Positions 23,428 to 29,332 of a stretch of 29,431 nt of DNA are shown here, one piece after another (position 1 is the first letter of the stretch; each line of letters starts with the position of its first letter). The stretch comes from a virus: the IMG/VR virus record IMGVR_UViG_3300010354_000414, positions 1-29,431 of that record; one strand, given 5' to 3'. The notes beneath the pieces are model-generated. The model did not search any database, was not told the DNA's origin, and saw only the letters and a list, made by a program, of their open reading frames with translations. The translations under genes were made by a program, and so were the position numbers.

Positions 23428-24179
23428 ATAAAACTGATAGTATATTAAATTTTTTTATTGATAAAATTCGGCAACAAGATAATATACCAACATTTTTTGA
23501 TAACTTTGTTTTTTATCTATTGGAAAATGGATATAATGATAGACAAAATATATTAAATTTTATAATAGAATCAAAAATAATAAGATTTCTTGATTTTGAA
23601 GATAGAATAAAAAAAGTTAAATTTTTATCAACAGAAGATTATCGACAATATACACAAGGAGTTCATTCTGTTACTAAATGGAAAGGAATGAATATGTTTA
23701 AATCTTGTGTTGATTTATCTGTTTATACAATGTTAATTGATGAAATAAAACCAGACATAATTATTGAGTATGGTTCTGGAAATGGATCGAGTGCTATTTG
23801 GTTATCGGATATGTGTGTAGCATTGGGTTTAAAAACTAAAGTTATTAGTTATGATATTAATAGAATTTCATTAGAAAATTTAAATGTTGAATTTATTAAT
23901 ATAGATCTCAAAAATTTAAAATTTGATAAAAACGATTTTGGTGGAAAAAAACTAATAATAGAAGATGCTCATTCTCATGTATATGATACTTTGTTAAAAA
24001 CAGATGAATTACTAGAAATAGGCGATTATTTAGTAATTGAAGATAGTATACCTAAACAAAATATAATCTCAAATTTTTTAATGTCCGCAAAAAACAAATA
24101 TGTTGTTGACAACTATTATGTTGATTTTTTTGGCATAAATTCTGGATCGTTTGAAAATAGTATTTTTAAAGTAATATAA
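23424..24179 (+). CDS. CmcI-like SAM-dependent methyltransferase
   Basis: 251 aa. Residues about 108-130 read IKPDIIIEYGSGNGSSAIWL, the SAM-binding motif I in the form typical of cephalosporin-hydroxylase (CmcI)/rhamnosyl O-methyltransferase-like proteins (E115, G117, G119, G121). D144 in VISYDIN is the likely acid at motif II. D181 in IIEDAHSH and E206-D207 in YLVIEDSI match the usual metal-binding/catalytic positions. The N-terminal 100 residues are helical, including a YTQGVHSVTKWKGM segment. The gene is about 22% G+C in 23461-23520 against 43% in 23281-23340, so it may be a recent arrival. The substrate is unknown; a sugar or a virion/host surface molecule is a reasonable guess. Confidence 0.78.
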   Translation: MNKTDSILNFFIDKIRQQDNIPTFFDNFVFYLLENGYNDRQNILNFIIESKIIRFLDFEDRIKKVKFLSTEDYRQYTQGVHSVTKWKGMNMFKSCVDLSVYTMLIDEIKPDIIIEYGSGNGSSAIWLSDMCVALGLKTKVISYDINRISLENLNVEFINIDLKNLKFDKNDFGGKKLIIEDAHSHVYDTLLKTDELLEIGDYLVIEDSIPKQNIISNFLMSAKNKYVVDNYYVDFFGINSGSFENSIFKVI

Positions 24180-24204
24180 TCTGTAAAGCATGGAGAGCAG
24201 CAGA

Positions 24205-24480
24205 ATGAAACTCTTTGATTATTACCACTACGAAGATTACGGGCACGAATGGTATTTCCAGTTTCTTGGATTGTATCCACATTTCGCATTGATTGATGTT
24301 GTTATTCAGTGGGATGATTACCCTGCCACGGAAATATTCCCTATGCTGCTGATTAGCTTTGGTAGTCGCTCACTCACAGGATTCTCATTCCGCTGGAAGT
24401 GGTTTGAGATTCGCTGTGATTTTCTGACATTCTCACCACGCAACTTTGACAGATACCATCGTGGAGACTCATATCTATGA
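24205..24480 (+). CDS. Unrecognised 91-aa aromatic-rich protein
   Basis: An ATG at 24190 is in frame, but the one at 24205 follows GGAG at 24192 at a normal spacing, so MKLFDYYHYEDYGHEWYFQF is preferred. The product is beta-rich and hydrophobic in the middle (FPMLLISFGSRSLTGFSFRW) without a clean membrane helix. The gene returns to the higher G+C of the array. It ends in an ATGA overlap with the oxygenase gene. I recall similar small phage proteins but no function. Confidence 0.78.
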   Translation: MKLFDYYHYEDYGHEWYFQFLGLYPHFALIDVVIQWDDYPATEIFPMLLISFGSRSLTGFSFRWKWFEIRCDFLTFSPRNFDRYHRGDSYL

Positions 24481-25094
24481 ATGACATGTATATTTGGACT
24501 AAATCGAATGTTTTAAGCAAAGAATTTTGCCAACATGTCATTGATAAATTTGAAATAGATCCGAATAAAACAGAGGGTCGGATGGGTCGAGGGCGAATGG
24601 ATCCATCAATAAAAAAATCTACCGACTTATATTTACATGATAGTTTATCATGGAGTGATAACTGGAAAGAAGAAATAGATACGTTTTATCAGTCTTTAAG
24701 TCAATCGCTCTCGGAGTATGGTGAGTTTGTTATCGAAGAAAATAAAAAAGTTGGCGTTGATTATATTCCTCATTATATGTTTCTAGAAACTCATGATGGT
24801 GGGTATCAAATACAAAGAACTAAAGTAGAAGAATATTATCACTGGCATGGCGATGACTATTGTGATGAACATAGTATGAGAATAATTACTTACATTTGGT
24901 ATCTTAATGATGTTGAAGAAGGAGGGCATACACAATTTCATACTGGGATTAGTATTAAACCAGAACAAGGTAAAATTTTACTGTTCCCATCTACTTGGTG
25001 TTATCCTCATCGTGGATGTCCTCCAGTTAGTAATACCAAATATATTGTAACTGGTTGGTTATATCAAAAACATCCGCATCTTTGTAATTTATGA
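24477..25094 (+). CDS. 2-oxoglutarate/Fe(II)-dependent oxygenase
   Basis: 205 aa. The HxD iron ligands are H124-G-D126 in YHWHGDDYCD, the distal His is H178 in YPHRG, and K188 in SNTKYIVTGW takes the place that binds 2-oxoglutarate. Other landmarks of the prolyl-4-hydroxylase-like fold are TYIWYLND, the GGHTQF turn at 149-154 (usually GGeT.F) and GKILLFPS. Proteins of this class are common in cyanophages. They may hydroxylate a protein residue, or a nucleotide or small molecule; the substrate cannot be deduced. It starts in an ATGA overlap, after GGAG at about 24463, and ends in an ATGA overlap. Length is normal for a phage member. Confidence 0.85.
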   Translation: MNDMYIWTKSNVLSKEFCQHVIDKFEIDPNKTEGRMGRGRMDPSIKKSTDLYLHDSLSWSDNWKEEIDTFYQSLSQSLSEYGEFVIEENKKVGVDYIPHYMFLETHDGGYQIQRTKVEEYYHWHGDDYCDEHSMRIITYIWYLNDVEEGGHTQFHTGISIKPEQGKILLFPSTWCYPHRGCPPVSNTKYIVTGWLYQKHPHLCNL

Positions 25095-25270
25095 CAACAT
25101 TCTCTCAAACATGCTATAAACCATATGACAGGCACAAATATAAACTATTCTATGCCAGTGGTAAAGTAGAAACATATGAATGGTATGATGAAATCATCGC
25201 ACGATGGTTACAAACACCAGCTGGTCACCTAACACATGTTGAAGTTATTGATAGGAAGAAAAAGAAATGA
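25091..25270 (+). CDS. Small conserved-looking protein, 59 aa
   Basis: MTTFSQTCYKPYDRHKYKLF continues with a SGKVETYEWYDEIIARWLQT segment, HVEVID and a Lys-rich end (RKKKK). The pattern (short hydrophobic strand, WYD...W helix, HVEVID strand) recalls a family of very small cyanophage proteins. It starts and stops in ATGA overlaps, which strongly supports it despite the short length. Function unknown. Confidence 0.78.
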   Translation: MTTFSQTCYKPYDRHKYKLFYASGKVETYEWYDEIIARWLQTPAGHLTHVEVIDRKKKK

Positions 25271-25797
25271 GCAATCCATTACTTGACAAATACGAAGAAA
25301 TTTACGGCGAAAAGAAAGAGGAAGTTGTAGAAGAAAAAAAACCACCCATTCATGTGTTTAGAGATAGTTTTTTATCTGGCCTGCGTGGAGGTATGGCAGA
25401 TGATATTATCACTATGGGTGGTGGCGCAGATACTATCAACCTGAATCCATATGATACTAAACAAGGATTAACTATCAATGGTGGGTCAGAAATCATGGAT
25501 AGTGGAGCATTTGTCATTCCTGCCGCTACTATAAACAATGGTGCTATGACTATGGATGGTAGTTATATCAGACCAAACGCACTGATTAGCAACGGCACAA
25601 CTGTATCAGCACATACACCAAACACATTCATGTTGCCACAAAACACACAAATGGATAAGCATTTATGTAAGGTGATGGATGATTTGGCAAAAGGAAAAGC
25701 AGTTTTATCTGCTATCTCAGCAGAAGTTGATCAAGCATTTACTGGATTTGGTGGGCAGATAAAATATACTATTGAGATTGTAGGCAGGTATCCATGA
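25267..25797 (+). CDS. Unrecognised 176-aa protein with Gly/Asn-rich centre
   Basis: It starts in an ATGA overlap after AGGAAG. The first 25 residues are highly charged (YEEIYGEKKEEVVEEKKPP). Residues about 40-110 are rich in Gly, Asn, Thr and Ile with short repeats of the INGG/INNG type. The C-terminal 45 residues (MDKHLCKVMDDLAKGKAVLS) are helical. GGGADTI resembles one unit of an RTX calcium repeat but is not repeated. No signal peptide. It could be a small structural or binding protein; I cannot say which. Confidence 0.78.
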   Translation: MSNPLLDKYEEIYGEKKEEVVEEKKPPIHVFRDSFLSGLRGGMADDIITMGGGADTINLNPYDTKQGLTINGGSEIMDSGAFVIPAATINNGAMTMDGSYIRPNALISNGTTVSAHTPNTFMLPQNTQMDKHLCKVMDDLAKGKAVLSAISAEVDQAFTGFGGQIKYTIEIVGRYP

Positions 25798-25934
25798 ACC
25801 CGTCTGATAAGGATAAGTTATACATCACATTATTTTTACTAATGCTCTTCCTGCTTGACATGTGCGTGGTGGGTGGTGTATTATTACATGGTAAAGCAAA
25901 CTTCCCTGAACTGCTTAAGCATCTACATGGCTAA
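25794..25934 (+). CDS. Small single-pass membrane protein, 46 aa
   Basis: MNPSDKDKLYITLFLLMLFL contains the start of one hydrophobic helix of about 22 residues, followed by a short tail with KHLHG. It starts in an ATGA overlap with the previous gene and overlaps the next by 8 bases. The size fits small phage membrane peptides, including holin-like ones, but there is no specific holin motif. Confidence 0.72.
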   Translation: MNPSDKDKLYITLFLLMLFLLDMCVVGGVLLHGKANFPELLKHLHG

Positions 25935-26112
25935 CAACAACTCTTCTTCTGGTGGTGGTATCGGTTTCACTGGTATGCTCACTATTCTGTTTATTGGTCT
26001 GAAACTTGCTGGGGTCATTTCCTGGCCTTGGGTGTGGGTATTGTCTCCCCTGTGGATTACTCTTATTCTTGCTTTTGTTGTCATTGCTATCCTGCTGCTC
26101 GTTTCAAAATGA
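25927..26112 (+). CDS. Small two-helix membrane protein (Tmemb_185A-like)
   Basis: 61 aa. The frame is open from further upstream, but MANNNSSSGGGIGF is the right start because of its short Gly/Ser tail and overlap with the 46-aa gene. Two membrane helices are clear: FTGMLTILFIGLKLAGVI and, after the short WPWVWVLSPLW turn, ITLILAFVVIAILLLVS. The LTILFIGLKL...I.W.W..VLSP.W pattern is the one often labelled transmembrane Fragile-X-F protein in phage genomes. Role unknown. Confidence 0.82.
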   Translation: MANNNSSSGGGIGFTGMLTILFIGLKLAGVISWPWVWVLSPLWITLILAFVVIAILLLVSK

Positions 26113-26324
26113 GGAAAGTCGTAGTCAAACCTAAATCTAGCAAGGCAAAGAATCGTCTTGCTAACATTATGGAAAACAATCCTGTTTGTATTGTAGAGCA
26201 GGATACTGGTGGTGAGTTGTTTCTTGCCTCCGAGAATCGTAAATACTTTATGTGGGTCAGCACCCGCACTGGCACTAATCGTTTTGGTGACAAATCTGAT
26301 GCTCATTGGGAGGTGATTGAATGA
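26109..26324 (+). CDS. Unrecognised 71-aa basic protein
   Basis: The upstream part of the frame overlaps the membrane gene, so MRKVVVKPKSSKAKNRLANI at 26109 (ATGA overlap) is the start. A basic N-terminal tail is followed by a small beta fold (CIVEQDTGGELFLAS, KYFMWVSTRTGTNRFG, HWEVIE). No domain recognised. The preceding stop and following ATG of the 58-aa gene are both ATGA junctions. Confidence 0.76.
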   Translation: MRKVVVKPKSSKAKNRLANIMENNPVCIVEQDTGGELFLASENRKYFMWVSTRTGTNRFGDKSDAHWEVIE

Positions 26325-26497
26325 AACCTAAAACCCGTGTTATTTTAGAACAAGCAATCGAAGAAGGTGTGCGTCGCGGTTGGCATCTCGCACACAAACA
26401 TGTAGAGAATCCTTTGCCAAGTGCCATTATGGAGCGCATTGACGAAGCTGTAATGTCTGCAATCTACGAATACTTTACCTTTGAGGAGGATGAATGA
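26321..26497 (+). CDS. Small conserved-looking protein, 58 aa
   Basis: MKPKTRVILEQAIEEGVRRG begins a helical protein with RGWHLAHKHVENPLPSAIME and an acidic end (YFTFEEDE). A strong GGGAGG lies just before the start at 26321. I recall cyanophage proteins with a similar GW..AHKH.ENP segment, function unknown. It both starts and ends in ATGA overlaps. Confidence 0.78.
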   Translation: MKPKTRVILEQAIEEGVRRGWHLAHKHVENPLPSAIMERIDEAVMSAIYEYFTFEEDE

Positions 26498-26772
26498 GTT
26501 TTTCTAAAACTGTTTCTGTGTTTGCTGCTCTCGCAAGTATCTTTGCTGCTGGTGCTGCTGGTTGGAAGCTATCACAAGATAGCACACCACAAGACACTTC
26601 AGTATTTGAGAAAAAGATTGTTGAGTTGGAGAATAAACTTGAAGAGGCACAACAACCACAAGTTACTCCAGCACCATTAAAACTTCCAGTGCCAGTGGTT
26701 CAAACAGCACCACAACCTGCTACACTACCACCACCGCCACCACCTGTAACTACCACTGAGACAACACCATGA
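26494..26772 (+). CDS. Membrane-anchored proline-rich protein, 92 aa
   Basis: Residues about 5-24 form a membrane segment or uncleaved signal (VSVFAALASIFAAGAAGWKL). A charged coiled-coil-like helix follows (FEKKIVELENKLEEAQQ), then a Pro-rich tail with a run of seven prolines and a TTTETTP end. This layout (anchor, coiled coil, Pro-rich periplasmic arm) recalls spanins and similar envelope proteins, but no partner spanin gene is visible beside it, so a lysis role is only a possibility. GAGGAGG precedes the start. Confidence 0.78.
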   Translation: MSFSKTVSVFAALASIFAAGAAGWKLSQDSTPQDTSVFEKKIVELENKLEEAQQPQVTPAPLKLPVPVVQTAPQPATLPPPPPPVTTTETTP

Positions 26773-26966
26773 CCTACGACGAACTCTACGAGCACATTGT
26801 CAGCTACATTGCTCAACCACTGGATGACAAGCGTAAAGCATGTCTGATTCTGGGTGCTGTGATGGAGTTTCACCTTGATTGTCTTGATGAAGGTGTAGAT
26901 CCTCGCACACTTGATATGACTGGTTTTGTGAATGAGAAACTTGATGAACTGGAGGCAGTAAAATGA
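26769..26966 (+). CDS. Unrecognised 65-aa acidic helical protein
   Basis: MTYDELYEHIVSYIAQPLDD is followed by KRKACLILGAVMEFHLDCLD and an acidic helix. It lies within an ATGA chain. No motif found. Confidence 0.78.
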   Translation: MTYDELYEHIVSYIAQPLDDKRKACLILGAVMEFHLDCLDEGVDPRTLDMTGFVNEKLDELEAVK

Positions 26967-27262
26967 GCGGCGGTCACTTTGGAGATTGTGGTTACGATTA
27001 CTACAAGGTAGCACAGTTTGCTGATGAGTTGGAAGTAGAGATTGATAATAATGGTAAGGATAAGAATGAAGATCGCACTTATGGTGAGCGATGGTATCCT
27101 AACCATGACCCTGACGTGATTGATGTTTTACAAGAGCAGATACCCAAACTGCGTAAGATGGCAGAGATTATGAAGCACATTGACTATCTCTACAGTGGTG
27201 ACATTGGTGATGATAGTTTCCTGTTGCGTATGAAAGAAACGGAGGCTAAGTATGACTTCTAA
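26963..27262 (+). CDS. Conserved phage protein, MSGGHF family
   Basis: 99 aa. The start MSGGHFGDCGYDYYKVAQFA matches the well-known but uncharacterised phage protein family beginning MSGGHFDY. GGAGG lies upstream at a good distance. The C-terminal half (IPKLRKMAEIMKHIDYLYSG then DIGDDSFLLRM) is helical, ending in the usual acidic SGD.GD.SF region of this family. Cytoplasmic; role unknown. It overlaps the next gene by 11 bases. Confidence 0.85.
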   Translation: MSGGHFGDCGYDYYKVAQFADELEVEIDNNGKDKNEDRTYGERWYPNHDPDVIDVLQEQIPKLRKMAEIMKHIDYLYSGDIGDDSFLLRMKETEAKYDF

Positions 27263-27434
27263 AGTAAAGTTTGTCTATGTAACTCGCACGATTGACCCCA
27301 AGACACGCATTCATTACTTGGATGCGATTGATGAAAACGGGCAGCATTGGATGGCAGAAATGTCACACAAAGAAGAGCCATGGTTGTGCTTCACCGATCA
27401 ATGGAAAAAAGATTTACAGGTGCCCTATGACTGA
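27252..27434 (+). CDS. Unrecognised 60-aa protein
   Basis: MTSKVKFVYVTRTIDPKTRI continues with HYLDAIDENGQHWMAEMSHK, a small beta-sheet pattern. GGAGG at 27241-27245 sits 6 bases before the ATG. It overlaps both neighbours, by 11 bases before and 8 after. Function unknown. Confidence 0.76.
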   Translation: MTSKVKFVYVTRTIDPKTRIHYLDAIDENGQHWMAEMSHKEEPWLCFTDQWKKDLQVPYD

Positions 27435-27654
27435 ACAACGCAAACTATGTAAAGATTGTCTCCACTATAAGAAAAGTTGGTTAGGTCATCTTTTTAGGAA
27501 CAACTCACTTGATAGGTGTTACAACCCAATCATAACTGGTGATTTGGTGACTGGAGACAAAAAAAGTGAAAGTTGTAAAGATGCCAGACATTTTGAGATG
27601 TATTGTGGTAGAGCTGGTAAGTATTTTGAGCAACTATGGAGAGATAGGAAATGA
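27427..27654 (+). CDS. Cysteine-rich possible zinc-binding protein, 75 aa
   Basis: The real start is the ATG at 27427 (MTEQRKLCKDCLHYKKSWLG); the upstream part of the frame is a shadow of the previous gene. Cys8-x-x-Cys11, Cys31, Cys50 and Cys60, with His13, His21 and His55, give enough ligands for one zinc site. The chain also has VTGDKK and a basic end. Such CxxC small proteins may bind zinc and act as regulators or structural proteins; here the function is unknown. Confidence 0.78.
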   Translation: MTEQRKLCKDCLHYKKSWLGHLFRNNSLDRCYNPIITGDLVTGDKKSESCKDARHFEMYCGRAGKYFEQLWRDRK

Positions 27655-27962
27655 CTGAATATCAACCAACACCACAAACACCAGAGCAAGTAGATGAAGG
27701 TCTTCGTAATGCTATGAGACAAGCAAAAGAAGATGGTGTATTTGACCTTGATAAACTACTTGATAAACATTTCAAGCGCCCACCATCGCTGTGGAATATC
27801 ATGCGACATGAGCTAGGATTCTCTATTGATATGTGTGATGAGATTGTAGAGGCAGTGGAGCGATGGTTGCCGAAGGAAGACCCACGACCTTCATATGATA
27901 CGATGCAGTGGGATAAATGTGTTAGAATGATGCGTGAGAAACTTTGGGAGCAAACAGAATGA
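27651..27962 (+). CDS. Unrecognised 103-aa protein
   Basis: MTEYQPTPQTPEQVDEGLRN starts after AGGA and in an ATGA overlap. The N-terminal half has a helix followed by FDLDKLLDKHFKRPPSLWNI and MRHELGF, and the second half holds MCDEIVEAVERWLPKEDPRP. Soluble and mixed charge. I recall no named family. Confidence 0.78.
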   Translation: MTEYQPTPQTPEQVDEGLRNAMRQAKEDGVFDLDKLLDKHFKRPPSLWNIMRHELGFSIDMCDEIVEAVERWLPKEDPRPSYDTMQWDKCVRMMREKLWEQTE

Positions 27963-28126
27963 CTAAAGAGCAAGTAGAAATGTTGCGCGATCTAATCAAA
28001 AGTGAGATTGATTGTGCTCAGATTGATGGCATGGAGCACGGTGCATGGGGATGGGCAGAGAAACGACTAGATGAAGGATGGGAAACCTTTATAGATAGTT
28101 TCAAGTTTAACATGACGGTGACTTAA
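27959..28126 (+). CDS. Small helical protein, 55 aa
   Basis: MTKEQVEMLRDLIKSEIDCA at the ATGA overlap (27959) is the start; a TTG at 27944 would lie inside the previous gene. The protein has GMEHGAWGWAEKRLDEGWET and a short tail. Predicted all-helical. It ends one base before the ATG at 28128. Function unknown. Confidence 0.75.
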   Translation: MTKEQVEMLRDLIKSEIDCAQIDGMEHGAWGWAEKRLDEGWETFIDSFKFNMTVT

Positions 28127-28127
28127 C

Positions 28128-28523
28128 ATGGGAATGTTTGATTATTTCCGCTCATCATATGATTTGGGCGAACAATTCACAAATGTAGTGTGCCAAACTA
28201 AAGATATTGAAGATGGTATTGGTGGCACGATGACAGACTACTGGTTAGATCCAAGTGGTCTTTTGTGGTATCCAAGTTACATTGGATGTAGTGAAATGGA
28301 AATCTATGAAGAGGGACATCCAAAGTATGATCCAGATCGAAAATGGTTAAACTTTGAATGGATTCCTACTGGAGTTCATGGTAGGTATCAACCATGTTAT
28401 ATTACACGATACATTGAAGTATATCCTGCTAACTGGAAAGGAAAGTGGGAAGACTGGCCGCGCTTGCGTATTCACTTCAAGTATGGTAAAATTCAAGATT
28501 ATCAGGATGTGACAGGACGATGA
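28128..28523 (+). CDS. Conserved phage protein, MGMFDY family
   Basis: 131 aa. The N-terminus MGMFDYFRSSYDLGEQFTNV, followed by CQTKDIED and a YWLDPSGLLW strand, matches a widespread phage/prophage family that starts MGMFD and has an FQTK segment with G-x-L-W strands. No function is known to me. The C-terminal half is Trp-rich (PANWKGKWEDWPRLRIHFKY). It begins a single base after the previous stop and ends in an ATGA overlap. Confidence 0.84.
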   Translation: MGMFDYFRSSYDLGEQFTNVVCQTKDIEDGIGGTMTDYWLDPSGLLWYPSYIGCSEMEIYEEGHPKYDPDRKWLNFEWIPTGVHGRYQPCYITRYIEVYPANWKGKWEDWPRLRIHFKYGKIQDYQDVTGR

Positions 28524-28822
28524 GCACAACGACTTTCACTTACAAAAGCGATGAACTGGTCTGTATGGGTGAACGCTACCCAGGCAAGACACTGACAATC
28601 TCAACGAAGTGTGACGACCTCAACGCACACGAGTTGCTTGACATTTTTAAATCTTTCATGTTAGGATGTGGTTATGCCGAAAAAAGTTTCTACGATGCCT
28701 GCTACGAAGCCTACCAAGAGTACCCGCTCTACCGTCAAAGCGGAAACGGATCAAAACTGGGGGAAACTAACAAAACAGAAGAAGGATACAAAGACCCCTA
28801 CTGTTACCCAACAGGAATGTGA
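28520..28822 (+). CDS. Unrecognised 100-aa protein with long 3' overlap
   Basis: MSTTTFTYKSDELVCMGERY continues with NAHELLDIFKSFMLGCGYAE, a small beta sheet then a helix, a pattern I recall from small phage proteins. AGGA precedes the start at 28520. The last 149 bases overlap the next gene in another frame. The segment after about residue 65 (YPLYRQSGNGSKLGETNKTE) looks less ordered, as expected if that part is constrained by the other frame. Confidence 0.75.
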   Translation: MSTTTFTYKSDELVCMGERYPGKTLTISTKCDDLNAHELLDIFKSFMLGCGYAEKSFYDACYEAYQEYPLYRQSGNGSKLGETNKTEEGYKDPYCYPTGM

Positions 28823-29042
28823 TCTTAAACTCAGCAATGACCCTGATAAGTTTCCTCATCCTGGATTCCCTATTCGCCTAGAATACAAAGACGGTAACGA
28901 CAAGAAAACTTGTTGGTTTCAATGCTATGATCACTTTCATAAACATATCACACGATACAAAGTAACACAGTATGAAGCACTTACGAATGATGTGGCGCTG
29001 GTGGGCAAAGTCGCTGGGACAAAAGGCAAGCGAGTGCGATAA
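28674..29042 (+). CDS. Unrecognised 122-aa basic protein
   Basis: The ATG at 28674 follows AGGA at 28663 and is preferred to the GTG at 28668. The first 45 residues are Lys/Thr/Ser-rich and disordered (MPKKVSTMPATKPTKSTRST); the rest is a folded part with FPHPGFPIRLEYKDGN, KTCWFQCYDHFHKHITRYKV and a basic end (VAGTKGKRVR). The C-terminal core resembles cyanophage small proteins with a CWFQ...H..K.I.RY pattern. It overlaps genes at both ends. Confidence 0.75.
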   Translation: MPKKVSTMPATKPTKSTRSTVKAETDQNWGKLTKQKKDTKTPTVTQQECDLKLSNDPDKFPHPGFPIRLEYKDGNDKKTCWFQCYDHFHKHITRYKVTQYEALTNDVALVGKVAGTKGKRVR

Positions 29043-29301
29043 AGAATCAGATAAGGTTGCTATCATTCGCACCTTTATCTTCGCTACATATCTCATCACC
29101 AATGCTTTTATTGTAGCGGGTGTGGTGAGACACTGGAATGATAGAAACATTAACGTTGAGGTAGAAATCTATGAAACTCCAAACAGTTCCGAAATCCTAC
29201 ACACAAAAGGATGGCACAATCTGGGAATGGACAGAGACACCAGAATTGAGGGCGTATATCGCTCAGGCACAATCAAAAACCGCACTGGAGAATTTGAATG
29301 A
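28972..29301 (+). CDS. Small membrane protein, 109 aa
   Basis: A Trp-rich start (MWRWWAKSLGQKASECDKES; alternative ATGs at 28987 and 28990) is followed by a membrane helix at about residues 30-52 (AIIRTFIFATYLITNAFIVA). I recall small cyanophage membrane proteins with WWAK.LG.KAS..DKE and a following helix ending in HW. The tail after HW (from about residue 55) overlaps the next gene by 131 bases and may be a by-product of that gene. The stop makes an ATGA overlap with 29298. Confidence 0.75.
   Translation: MKHLRMMWRWWAKSLGQKASECDKESDKVAIIRTFIFATYLITNAFIVAGVVRHWNDRNINVEVEIYETPNSSEILHTKGWHNLGMDRDTRIEGVYRSGTIKNRTGEFE
29158..29162 (+). promoter_or_regulatory. Ribosome binding site GAGGT for the 53-aa gene
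   Basis: GAGGT lies 8 bases before the ATG at 29171 inside the upstream membrane-protein gene. It is the main reason to accept the 53-aa frame. Confidence 0.65.
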
Positions 29302-29332
29302 ACCCCCAAAACGAGCACCCCGAAATAGCTGA
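29171..29332 (+). CDS. Small protein, 53 aa, embedded in overlapping genes
   Basis: MKLQTVPKSYTQKDGTIWEW continues with TETPELRAYIAQAQSKTALE and a Pro/Arg-rich end. The KSYT..DG..WEW.ETPE pattern recalls a family of very small cyanophage proteins. It is supported by a strong RBS but overlaps the membrane-protein gene by 131 bases and the next by 35. If real, it is one of the clearest overlapping-gene cases in the window. Confidence 0.65.
   Translation: MKLQTVPKSYTQKDGTIWEWTETPELRAYIAQAQSKTALENLNEPPKRAPRNS

Noticed and set aside
25390-25450. RTX-like calcium-binding motif (GGGADTI)
   Set aside because: Only one partial unit is present; real RTX proteins need several in tandem.
26028-26108. 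N-terminal extension of the 71-aa gene
   Set aside because: The extension lies inside the membrane-protein gene, and the ATG at 26109 makes an ATGA overlap typical of this array.
27662-27973. 103-aa open frame on the - strand
   Set aside because: It mirrors the + strand gene at 27651-27962, which has an RBS and ATGA junctions; no other - strand gene exists in the window.
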